This document shows positions 1-6,870 of a stretch of 7,535 nucleotides of DNA, piece after piece. The stretch covers positions 1-7,535 of the forward strand of contig JAHEMS010000076.1 of the NCBI GenBank assembly GCA_024643595.1, written 5' to 3'. Source of the stretch: Bacteroidota bacterium. GTDB taxonomy: Bacteria; Bacteroidota; Bacteroidia; Cytophagales; Cyclobacteriaceae. How positions within the stretch are numbered: position 1 is the stretch's first letter; each line of letters opens with the position of its first letter. The notes beneath the pieces are model-generated. The model was not told the DNA's origin, made no database searches, and saw only the letters and a list, made by a program, of their open reading frames with translations. The position numbers were made by a program, and so were the translations under genes.

Positions 1-2403
1 AGTGGTAACTACGTGAATATTGATGAAATCAAAAACACCATTATCTATTCTTCCAACAATAAAAATATTGTGTTGGGGGATGTGGCTGACGTTTATAATA
101 CCTATAAAGAGGACACCCATATTACGCGACTAAACGGCTATCGTAGTGTGTTCATAACAGCGGCACAAAAGCAAGGTGAAAATATCACCAAAACACAACA
201 GCATTATCTGCCGGTTATTGAACAATTCAAAAATAAATTACCCGCTAATATCGACCTGGTACACCACTTCGATCAGGCTGACAATGTGAATAAGCGTTTA
301 AGCGGACTCGGTATTGATTTTGCTATCGCGATACTGTTGGTAGCCATTACATTATTGCCATTAGGGCAACGGGCGGCCATTATCGTAATGATCTCTATAC
401 CCCTTTCGTTGGCCATTGGCATTGTATTGATGAATCTGCTTGGCTATAGTTTGAACCAACTCAGTATTGTCGGATTAGTGGTTGCGCTTGGGCTACTGGT
501 TGATGATAGCATTGTTGTGGTTGAAAATATTGAACGATGGATGCGTGATGGACATTCAAGACTGGAAGCAACACTTAAGGCCACTCAACAAATTGGCTTA
601 GCGGTAGTGGGTTGCACAGCCACCTTGATTATCGCCTTCCTTCCTCTGGTATTTTTACCCGAAGGCTCCGGTGAATTCATCAGAAGTCTTCCGATGGGGG
701 TGATCACCTCGGTGCTGGCATCCATGGTTGTTTCACTCACCATCATTCCATTTCTTTCCAGTCGTTTGCTGAAAGAAAAACATGGTCACCCGGATGGGAA
801 TATGTTTATGCGTGGATTGAAAAAACTAATTCACGGAAGTTATAGCAAATTGCTGGACAAAGCATTAGCCAAACCCTGGTGGACTATTGCCGTTGCCGCT
901 GTGATTTTTGTATTCTCCTTGCAACTTTTTCCTGTAATCGGGTTCAGTTTATTTCCCGCCAGCGAAAAGCCACAGTTCCTGGTGGAGATTACAACACCTC
1001 TACAATCTAACCTAAACTATACCGACAGCATTACACGAAAGATAGAAGATGAGTTAAGTAATCATTCACAGATTGCTTACTTCGCCACGAATGTTGGAAA
1101 AGGGAATCCACGAATTTATTACAATGTGATTCCTGAGAACGAACGCACCGACTTCACACAACTTTTTGTACAATTAAATGAACATACGTCAACCCACGAA
1201 AAATTACAACTCATTGAAGAATTGCGATCTAAATGGACACCCTATCCAGGTGCTAAAGTGGAAGTGAAAAACTTTGAACAGGGCCCTCCGATTAATGCGC
1301 CTTTAGAAGTACGTCTTTTTGGTGACAACCTTGACTCGCTGCGGTCGCTTGCCTCTCGGGTGGAGAATATGCTCCGGCAAACCAAAGGAACGATTTATAT
1401 CAACAACCCTGTAACCCATTTGAAGTCGGACATTAAAGTTGATATCAATAAGGAAAAAGCACAAATGCTGGGAATATCCACGATAACTATTGACCGAACT
1501 GTGCGATTGGCCATAGCCGGATTAAACATTGGTAAATTCTCAGACGAAAAGGGCGACGATGTGGAAATTCTCCTTACGAAAGGTAGCCCTGGCAGTTCTA
1601 CACTGGAAGCTTTTGATAACCTGTATGTGAATAATCAACAAGGCCGCGCCATACCGCTCACTCAGGTAGCCAATTTGAAATTAGAGGCATCACCCCTGAA
1701 CATTAATCACTTTGATAAAATCAGAACCGTATCGGTTACGGCCTATGTAGACAAAGACTTTCTGGTTAGTAATGTCGTTAATGATGTCATTGCCAACATG
1801 GAAGCAATGGACTTACCTGATGGATATTCTTATGGCATGGGCGGTGAAGTGGAAAGCCGCCAGAAATCATTTGGAGGATTTGAAAAAGTAATCATCGTTA
1901 CTATCTTCTTATTCATCGCTGTACTTATTCTCGAATTCGGAACCTTCAAGAGTACGCTGATTGTATTATCCGTAATTCCATTAGGTATTGTTGGTGCTGT
2001 TATAGCCTTGCTGATTACAGGAAATTCGCTCTCGTTTGTTGCCATTGTTGGATTAATTGCCCTTGCCGGGATTGAGGTGAAGAACACCATTTTACTTGTT
2101 GATTTTACCAATCAACTTCGGGAGCAAGGTAAGTCCCTCGAAGAAGCCATTCGGGAAGCCGGTGAAGTACGTTTCCTGCCGATTATACTAACCTCAATGA
2201 CCGCAATCGGAGGGCTAATGCCGATCGCGATTTCAACTAACCCATTGATCTCACCATTAGCCATTGTGTTGATTGGCGGACTGATCAGTTCAACTTTACT
2301 TTCACGGGTGGTCACGCCGGTAGTGTATAAACTAATGCCACCCAGAATTAACGTGAATGAAGTACAACAGGCCCTCGATAATACAAGTCCTGCCTTCAAT
2401 TAA
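1..2403 (+). CDS. RND-type efflux transporter permease subunit (HAE-1-like), 5'-truncated by window edge
   Basis: This is the inner-membrane proton-driven pump of a tripartite RND efflux system. Frame 1 is open from base 1 (800 codons), so the GTG at 13 is probably internal and the true start lies upstream. Aligning the TM4 acidic pair with AcrB D407/D408 suggests about 240 N-terminal residues are missing, giving a normal full length near 1040. Visible in order: the end of the first periplasmic porter region (to about residue 100); TM2-TM6 with the TM4 motif LLVDDSIVVVEN (D168, D169); TM7 (about 292-318); a second large periplasmic loop; and TM8-TM12. The TM10 lysine (K694, GIEVKNTILLVDF) and TM11 arginine (R724, VRFLPIILTSM) are present, so the proton-relay residues are complete. 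The DD pair favours drug/hydrophobe exporters (HAE) over CusA-type metal exporters. The substrate cannot be read from sequence. Partner adaptor and outer-membrane channel genes would be expected upstream, outside the window. Confidence 0.95.
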   Translation, partial: SGNYVNIDEIKNTIIYSSNNKNIVLGDVADVYNTYKEDTHITRLNGYRSVFITAAQKQGENITKTQQHYLPVIEQFKNKLPANIDLVHHFDQADNVNKRLSGLGIDFAIAILLVAITLLPLGQRAAIIVMISIPLSLAIGIVLMNLLGYSLNQLSIVGLVVALGLLVDDSIVVVENIERWMRDGHSRLEATLKATQQIGLAVVGCTATLIIAFLPLVFLPEGSGEFIRSLPMGVITSVLASMVVSLTIIPFLSSRLLKEKHGHPDGNMFMRGLKKLIHGSYSKLLDKALAKPWWTIAVAAVIFVFSLQLFPVIGFSLFPASEKPQFLVEITTPLQSNLNYTDSITRKIEDELSNHSQIAYFATNVGKGNPRIYYNVIPENERTDFTQLFVQLNEHTSTHEKLQLIEELRSKWTPYPGAKVEVKNFEQGPPINAPLEVRLFGDNLDSLRSLASRVENMLRQTKGTIYINNPVTHLKSDIKVDINKEKAQMLGISTITIDRTVRLAIAGLNIGKFSDEKGDDVEILLTKGSPGSSTLEAFDNLYVNNQQGRAIPLTQVANLKLEASPLNINHFDKIRTVSVTAYVDKDFLVSNVVNDVIANMEAMDLPDGYSYGMGGEVESRQKSFGGFEKVIIVTIFLFIAVLILEFGTFKSTLIVLSVIPLGIVGAVIALLITGNSLSFVAIVGLIALAGIEVKNTILLVDFTNQLREQGKSLEEAIREAGEVRFLPIILTSMTAIGGLMPIAISTNPLISPLAIVLIGGLISSTLLSRVVTPVVYKLMPPRINVNEVQQALDNTSPAFN

Positions 2404-2430
2404 ATTCATTGTAATAGCGTATTTTTCCGT

Positions 2431-3057
2431 ATGGAATTTAATATAACCATTGCTATTATCATCATCACGACGGGGATTAGCCTTTACACGATGCAAAAGC
2501 CGAGTCTGCTAAATAGCCTGATGATGAACCCGTATGAGGTTATTTCTCACGGACAATATTACCGCCTGATCAGCTCCGGTTTTATTCACCGCGATCATAT
2601 GCATTTGATTTTTAATATGTTCACATTCTATTTTTTTGGAAGTCAGCTGGAATCCATCTTCAAAGAAATTTTCGGCAGTCTCGGTAGTGTCCACTTTATT
2701 ATTCTCTATCTTCTCGGCATAGTCGTATCTGATATTCCTACGGTTCTAAAGCACAAGAAAAACTCAACGTACAATTCGCTGGGCGCGTCAGGTGCCGTGT
2801 CTGCCGTGGTTTTTGCCTGCATTCTTTTTTTACCGTTGCGAAAAATCTGTCTGTATGGTGTGTTCTGTTTTCCGGGAGTCGTCTTAGGACTAGGCTACCT
2901 GGCGTATTCTTTTTACAGTTCAAAAAAATCAAAAGATGGCATTAACCATGATGCCCATTTATATGGCGCCTTATTTGGAATGCTCTACTGCCTATTGTTT
3001 TACCCGCAAGCCCTGAACATATTCATTAATCAAATAAGTGAGTGGAAAATCCTTTAG
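2431..3057 (+). CDS. Rhomboid family intramembrane serine protease
   Basis: This is a 208-residue polytopic membrane protein of the rhomboid family, which cleaves transmembrane substrates within the bilayer using a Ser-His dyad. Seen directly: YRLISSGFIHRDHMHLIFNM (residues 44-63), which holds the HxxxN element (H58, N62) that contributes to the oxyanion site; GASG with the predicted nucleophile S120; and HDAHLYGALFG with the predicted catalytic H176. Hydrophobic segments lie at about 5-20, 56-75, 86-104, 117-135, 138-160 and 175-195, matching a basic six-helix core without extra cytosolic domains. The ATG at 2431 is 27 bp after the RND stop and opens directly into TM1; no clear Shine-Dalgarno is visible, as is usual in Bacteroidota. 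Spacing suggests co-transcription with the efflux gene. The physiological substrate is unknown, and a functional link to efflux would be speculation. Confidence 0.95.
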   Translation: MEFNITIAIIIITTGISLYTMQKPSLLNSLMMNPYEVISHGQYYRLISSGFIHRDHMHLIFNMFTFYFFGSQLESIFKEIFGSLGSVHFIILYLLGIVVSDIPTVLKHKKNSTYNSLGASGAVSAVVFACILFLPLRKICLYGVFCFPGVVLGLGYLAYSFYSSKKSKDGINHDAHLYGALFGMLYCLLFYPQALNIFINQISEWKIL

Positions 3058-3082
3058 TGATTGAATCCGTTACCCAGTGTTT

Positions 3083-3457
3083 ATGAATGCTTCTGATATT
3101 TTATCCGAAATCAATACTCCTCCATCTGGTCAACAGCGCGTATTCGAATTGCGTACCTATACCTGTTTCCCGGATAGGTTGCCTAACCTGATCGCCCGTT
3201 TCAAAGATCATACATTGAAACTTTTCGAAAAGCACCACATGCGAAATGTGGTGTACTTTACCAGCATTGAAAAAGATGGGCAATCCAAACTGGTTTACCT
3301 GCTCGCCCACAAGAGCGAAGAAGACGCCGTTAAATCATGGACTGCCTTTCGCAATGATCCTATATGGATCGCAGCCCGGGATGCTTCTGAAAAAGATGGT
3401 AAGATTGTCGAGAAGGTTGAATCTGTTTTCCTGAATTCATTGAGTTTTTCCGCTTAA
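3083..3457 (+). CDS. NIPSNAP family protein (ferredoxin-like alpha/beta-barrel fold)
   Basis: This is a small soluble protein of 124 residues with one NIPSNAP domain (dimeric alpha-beta barrel superfamily). The recognisable signature is RVFELRTYTC (19-28), followed by LIARFKDHTLKLFEKHHM (36-53), SKLVYLLAHKS (68-78), SWTAFRNDPIW (85-95) and the tail GKIVEKVESVFL (106-117). The domain covers nearly the whole protein after a short 18-residue leader with no signal peptide, so it is probably cytoplasmic. I chose the ATG at 3083; an in-frame GTG at 3077 would add two residues (M-F) and cannot be excluded, since neither has a clear ribosome binding site. It starts 25 bp after the rhomboid stop and may be the last gene of that + strand unit. 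Bacterial NIPSNAP proteins have no well-established biochemical role. It ends 21 bp from the convergent VOC gene. Confidence 0.88.
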   Translation: MNASDILSEINTPPSGQQRVFELRTYTCFPDRLPNLIARFKDHTLKLFEKHHMRNVVYFTSIEKDGQSKLVYLLAHKSEEDAVKSWTAFRNDPIWIAARDASEKDGKIVEKVESVFLNSLSFSA

Positions 3458-3478
3458 TGTAAACGGGGTGCAATCCAT

Positions 3479-3943
3479 TTAGTCCCTCGCATCATTGATT
3501 TCCAGCCAATATCCATCTGGATCCTGCAGCCAGAGTTGCTTTACACCATCTACGCGGTTGCTATACACATTCTTATTCCCTTTCACATCTTCAAAGGTGA
3601 TCTTATTCTTCTTCAGTAAGTCTACAAAATCATCCACAGATGTTACGCTCAGACAGGTGTGTTGATTTTTATAATATTCCTTTTTTTTTGACGCTCCTTC
3701 TATGACATGCATGGACACTCCAGGGCCAAGATTATACCAGGCATGCTTGCCATCATGAAAGGGTTCTGGGATGGTATCCAACCCCACGATGTTTTCATAA
3801 AAAGCTTTTGTTACGGTCAGGTTTTTAACAAAGATCGCGACATGGTTTATGTGAGCGGAAGATGTATTCGATTGAGTGTATCCTTGAAGGGATAAAGCCA
3901 GCAATAAAATGACCAGCAAACGGTATCTCAAAAAGTGATTCAT
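3479..3943 (-). CDS. Exported VOC-superfamily (glyoxalase/bleomycin-resistance fold) protein
   Basis: This is a 154-residue protein: an N-terminal signal peptide (basic NHFLRYR, then the hydrophobic LLVILLLALSL, likely cleaved near residues 23-25) followed by a single VOC domain with two beta-alpha-beta-beta-beta modules. Module one starts at INHVAIFVKNLTVTKAFYEN (32-51) and contains VSMHVIEG; module two starts at HTCLSVTSVDDFVDLLKKN (95-113) and ends with LWLQDPDGYWLEIND (137-151). The four positions that usually bind a divalent metal are present (H34, H79, H95, E148), so a metal-dependent lyase, isomerase or dioxygenase activity is possible. The family is too diverse to name a reaction. Most VOC proteins are cytoplasmic, so export is notable. 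The gene follows the sulfatase on the same strand after a 77 bp gap that holds a possible promoter of its own. A nine-base A run in the coding strand encodes KKK at residues 86-88. Confidence 0.9.
   Translation of the reverse strand: MNHFLRYRLLVILLLALSLQGYTQSNTSSAHINHVAIFVKNLTVTKAFYENIVGLDTIPEPFHDGKHAWYNLGPGVSMHVIEGASKKKEYYKNQHTCLSVTSVDDFVDLLKKNKITFEDVKGNKNVYSNRVDGVKQLWLQDPDGYWLEINDARD
3681..3689. repeat. Nine-base T/A homopolymer inside the VOC gene
   Basis: The run is T9 on the + strand and A9 in the VOC coding strand, read as tcA AAA AAA AAG (Ser-Lys-Lys-Lys, residues 85-88). It contains an in-frame A_AAA_AAG heptamer, a known slippery sequence type. A -1 shift here would reach a stop within four codons, so any slippage would truncate the protein between the two VOC modules. 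Confidence 0.9.
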
Positions 3944-3960
3944 AAAATAATATATTAAGA

Positions 3961-3970
3961 GTCCAATGTA
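3961..3970 (-). promoter_or_regulatory. Candidate -7-like element upstream of the exported VOC gene
   Basis: Read on the - strand this is TACATTGGAC, identical at nine of ten positions to the element before DUF2911 and close to TAnnTTTG in its first eight bases. It lies in the 77 bp sulfatase-VOC gap, 18-27 bases before the VOC ATG, followed by an AT-only leader just before the start. No convincing -33 TTTG is seen at normal spacing. If real, the VOC gene can be transcribed apart from the sulfatase. Confidence 0.3.
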
Positions 3971-4020
3971 GTTATTACTTCGATAAGTGGTGTGGCATGC
4001 CTTATAAACTTCCGGTAAAA

Positions 4021-5682
4021 CTATTCAAAATAAGAAATCAACGATGTCTTAAATCCGATCCTAACCGCCCTTGCAGCTATCCTTTTATACGATCCGGGAA
4101 GTAGTGGCTGATGATACAATCTCCATCGCTTTCCTCCGATTTCGCTATCCACCTGATAAGCAATGCTGGCACCGTCTGTTGAGCAGGTAAGCAACAGTTT
4201 ACCTTGTTCTTTTTTAAAAGCAACCAAATCTGTCGCTGGCTGAATCATGCCCGGCCACATCATATTCACTAAGTCATATTCGGGAATAAAACCCAAATCT
4301 CTCACATCAAGTTGCCAGTTACTTAACGCCACTCGGAGTTCTATTAATTTTGTTTGATGGGCCGGGTCATTGGCCAGGTTGTGAATTTCATAGGGGTCGA
4401 TCTTGGTATCATATAATTCTTCCTCCTGTTTTGTCTTCATGAAAATGTAAGCCGCGTCACCGGTGAGTTGTCCTTGCTGATCCATTTCAATAAGGGTGCT
4501 TGTCATATCAATCTGTTCGCGGTATTTATTTCGGTAAATCAATGGGAGCTCTGGTCGGAAATTCCGGATATAAACGAATTGACCATCCAACACGGAGCGA
4601 CTCATATCAACCGCTTCATCAAATCGATCAGCCGATCCAAAGGCATATTGCCGAGGTATCTTCGCTTTGTAGGGCCCAAGAAAAGCTTTAGCCTGCATAT
4701 AATCAGGTGGCTTGATGCCTGCCAGCGATAATACCGTTGGAGCCAGGTCCATCAAGGAGACTATGTCATCTACTTTACTGCCAGCCTGCATACCATTGGG
4801 CATCCGCACGATCAATGGAACCCGCAAACCCGAATTACCCACCGCGCGTTTTTGTCTAAGCAACGGCCCGCCATGATCCGACCAGAAAAAGATAATGGTT
4901 TTCTCCAGCAATCCAGCTGCTTTTAATTCATCCAATAATTTACCGACTTGTTGATCCAGTTCAATGATATTGGAATAGACCCGCCCTACATCCTGACGCA
5001 CTACGGGAAGATCAGGAAAATAGTCAGGAATGCGAATGTTTTGTTTGTCGGCCAGCATAGGATCATTTTTCTTCATAAAGACTCTTGACTCATGCGTTAT
5101 CTCATGATTGAATACCGCGAAAAATGGCTGGTCTTTACTCCTGTTTTTATAATGTGCCTCCTTACCAATTTCATCCCAGGCCGTGATGGGTGAGTTGAAC
5201 TGGTAATCCGTCTTCGCGGCATTGGAGGTGTAGTAACCTGCCGCCCGTAAATATTCCGTGAAAACTTTTACATAGGGCGGTGGGACAGTCGCATATTCAG
5301 GAACATTTCTTCCTCGTATATCTTTCAATTCATGATAGGTCTTATACGTTTCCGCTTCCGGTTCACGATAGGCATAGTGTGGTCCGGTTCGCATGTTGTG
5401 CGCTCCAATGCTGGCCGGGTACATGCCTGTAATGATGGAACTCCGGCTGGGAGCGCATACTCCTGCCGTCGAGAATGCGTTGGTAAAAGTAATTCCTTCC
5501 TTGGCCAGTCGATCGATATTTGGAGTCTTGATACTTTTATCGCCATAAGCTTCCAACAACGGGCCGATATCTTCTACGGATATCCATAGGATATTTGGCC
5601 TTTGCAAATCGGATTGAGCGCTGAGATTATTGACCACTATCATTAAGAAAATGATCCATAACCATTGATTTCTGATTTTCAT
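4021..5682 (-). CDS. Secreted type I sulfatase, SGSH (heparan N-sulfatase)-like
   Basis: This is a 553-residue exported sulfatase that hydrolyses sulfate esters or sulfamates; the substrate is unknown. I chose the ATG at 5682 because it opens a clean signal peptide (MKIRNQWLWIIFLMIVVNNL, cleavage near SAQ-S). An upstream in-frame TTG at 5730, flush with the amidohydrolase stop, would put 16 charged residues before it. The maturation motif CAPSR has Cys76, to be converted to formylglycine, followed by SSIITG. Metal-site regions are ILWISVEDIG near residues 31-40 (E37-D38, where many sulfatases have Asp-Asp) and SDHGG (D269, H270), with K278 nearby; H197 lies in HEITHES. The SEDI-type start and the FFWSDHGG block resemble the SGSH-like branch common in Bacteroidota and Planctomycetes. 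Residues of about 488-553 (LLLTCSTDGASIAYQVD, then RWRLY and AARAVRIGF) look like a C-terminal chitobiase/Fn3-like beta domain. It needs a formylglycine-generating enzyme, not seen here. It is preceded by the amidohydrolase gene with a 48 bp gap. Confidence 0.93.
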   Translation of the reverse strand: MKIRNQWLWIIFLMIVVNNLSAQSDLQRPNILWISVEDIGPLLEAYGDKSIKTPNIDRLAKEGITFTNAFSTAGVCAPSRSSIITGMYPASIGAHNMRTGPHYAYREPEAETYKTYHELKDIRGRNVPEYATVPPPYVKVFTEYLRAAGYYTSNAAKTDYQFNSPITAWDEIGKEAHYKNRSKDQPFFAVFNHEITHESRVFMKKNDPMLADKQNIRIPDYFPDLPVVRQDVGRVYSNIIELDQQVGKLLDELKAAGLLEKTIIFFWSDHGGPLLRQKRAVGNSGLRVPLIVRMPNGMQAGSKVDDIVSLMDLAPTVLSLAGIKPPDYMQAKAFLGPYKAKIPRQYAFGSADRFDEAVDMSRSVLDGQFVYIRNFRPELPLIYRNKYREQIDMTSTLIEMDQQGQLTGDAAYIFMKTKQEEELYDTKIDPYEIHNLANDPAHQTKLIELRVALSNWQLDVRDLGFIPEYDLVNMMWPGMIQPATDLVAFKKEQGKLLLTCSTDGASIAYQVDSEIGGKRWRLYHQPLLPGSYKRIAARAVRIGFKTSLISYFE

Positions 5683-5730
5683 AAGCAAGTCATTTTTTTC
5701 TTGAATCCCACGGTCAAGCACAGATAACAA

Positions 5731-6864
5731 CTATTTTTCTGATGTTAAGAATAAACTCTTGTCAATTCCCGGAATTACATGCATCGCATTTTTATAATAG
5801 ATCTTTCTCAAGACAGAATCCGGTAACTCTAATCCATACATCTTCCAATGAGCGTGACGTTTGCGGTAATAATCAAAATATTCATCACCGGTTTCCAACA
5901 CCCGGAAGTAGGTGTAATATTCCTCTTTTTTATACGTGTCTTTTCCAAACATCACACGATCCTGGTATTTAATAAGCCAGTTACGGGCAAATTTTGGTTG
6001 GCGTCCCAACTCAGCCAACACAGCTCCTAATTCGGTATACATATTCGGCAGCTCATCCATTAATTTCCCCAATCGCTCCAGGTCATTGCCATACCAGCCA
6101 AGGTGTGCATTGATGAATTTTGTTTCTGGGTGTTTGCGGAATACATGATGCTGCTCTTCCATGATTGATTCAAACGAAGGATATTTTTGCGGATCACGAT
6201 ATCGACTGGGTTCCTGCTTTAATTCCAGCCAGCGTTCATTGTTTTTATCTTTCGGATTCCAAAATGAATTTGGTTCACCGGAGTGAATCAAAACCGGAAT
6301 TCCCAACTCACCACATTTGGCCCAGATCGGATCAAGTCTTGGATCGTCAACGGCGATGCGATGTCCTTCATTATCCTTGTCTGTAAGTCCCAACCCTTTG
6401 TATACTTTCAATCCCTTCACGCCTTGCTTTACTCCTTCTGTCAGCATGTTCAATTCTTCTTGCGGCCAGCCTTCATCATCTAGTCGCTCGAAATTGATAT
6501 TAAGAAAAATCACAAATCGGGTTGGAAAATTGTTGTTCACATTCTCCAATGACCACTCCAGCACCTTTCCGCGAAAGCCGCTTAAGTTGACCATCACGCC
6601 CATATTTAATGAATCCATTTCCGCCACCAGATCATCCAGGTTTTGCACAGGCATAACCCATTGGTGATTATGAACATCAATAAAAGGAAACTTAGCATGG
6701 GTGAGATTATGCATTGGCACTTTCAATGTCGAGATCGGCTCATACTCCTCTACATCCATTACATTGAGCCGATATTGAATTTTACCGATCAGCCAATACG
6801 TGAATCCAAGAAAGATGATGATGAAGAATGGGAATAAAAACCATTTTCTTTTTGAAAAGGCCAT
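5731..6864 (-). CDS. Membrane-anchored TIM-barrel amidohydrolase family protein (Amidohydrolase_2-like)
   Basis: This 377-residue protein has a basic N-terminus (AFSKRKW), one membrane segment (about 9-27) and a TIM-barrel metal hydrolase domain (about 58-366). By the positive-inside rule the enzyme domain should face the periplasm. Expected metal and catalytic residues of the superfamily are visible: the HxH motif in FIDVHNHQ (H65, H67), GLKVYKGLGL with K153 and K156, VLIHSGEP (H194), FINAHLGWYG (H254) and MFGKDTY (D309). This arrangement fits the Amidohydrolase_2 (ACMSD-like) group, whose members hydrolyse or decarboxylate small carbonyl substrates; the actual reaction here cannot be assigned. 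The ATG at 6864 is 6 bp after the DUF2911 stop, so the two are almost certainly co-transcribed, and the sulfatase follows. Initiation has no recognisable Shine-Dalgarno (the leader is aataataacag). The frame is complete, with no sign of truncation or decay. Confidence 0.9.
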   Translation of the reverse strand: MAFSKRKWFLFPFFIIIFLGFTYWLIGKIQYRLNVMDVEEYEPISTLKVPMHNLTHAKFPFIDVHNHQWVMPVQNLDDLVAEMDSLNMGVMVNLSGFRGKVLEWSLENVNNNFPTRFVIFLNINFERLDDEGWPQEELNMLTEGVKQGVKGLKVYKGLGLTDKDNEGHRIAVDDPRLDPIWAKCGELGIPVLIHSGEPNSFWNPKDKNNERWLELKQEPSRYRDPQKYPSFESIMEEQHHVFRKHPETKFINAHLGWYGNDLERLGKLMDELPNMYTELGAVLAELGRQPKFARNWLIKYQDRVMFGKDTYKKEEYYTYFRVLETGDEYFDYYRKRHAHWKMYGLELPDSVLRKIYYKNAMHVIPGIDKSLFLTSEK

Positions 6865-6870
6865 CTGTTA

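Noticed and set aside
1830..2399. Two - strand open frames of about 95 codons opposite the RND gene
   Set aside because: They lie antisense to strongly conserved TM8-TM12 coding sequence, with low-complexity translations; shadows.
1..2403. A heavy-metal (CusA-type) assignment for the RND pump
   Set aside because: TM4 has the LLVDDSIVVVEN form with a double Asp, typical of HAE pumps, not the metal-exporter form.
3458..3478. A bidirectional terminator between the convergent NIPSNAP and VOC genes
   Set aside because: The 21 bp gap has no inverted repeat or T-run that I can pair; termination must use other signals.
3983..4005. ATAAG/CTTAT pairing plus the palindrome GGCATGCC between sulfatase and VOC, considered as a terminator
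   Set aside because: The stem is only 5 AT-rich pairs with a 13-base loop, the palindrome is too short alone, and no U-run follows in the - strand direction.
4468..4731. An 87-codon + strand open frame opposite the sulfatase
   Set aside because: Antisense to a clear sulfatase domain, with no family resemblance.
5683..5730. A 16-residue N-terminal extension of the sulfatase from a TTG at 5730
   Set aside because: The extension is charged and precedes an intact signal peptide that starts at the ATG at 5682; export would be spoiled, and ATG is preferred over TTG.
6317..6667. A 116-codon open frame on the + strand opposite the amidohydrolase gene
   Set aside because: It is antisense to a gene with intact family motifs, and its Ser/Pro/Phe-rich translation has no recognisable domain; it is a coding shadow.
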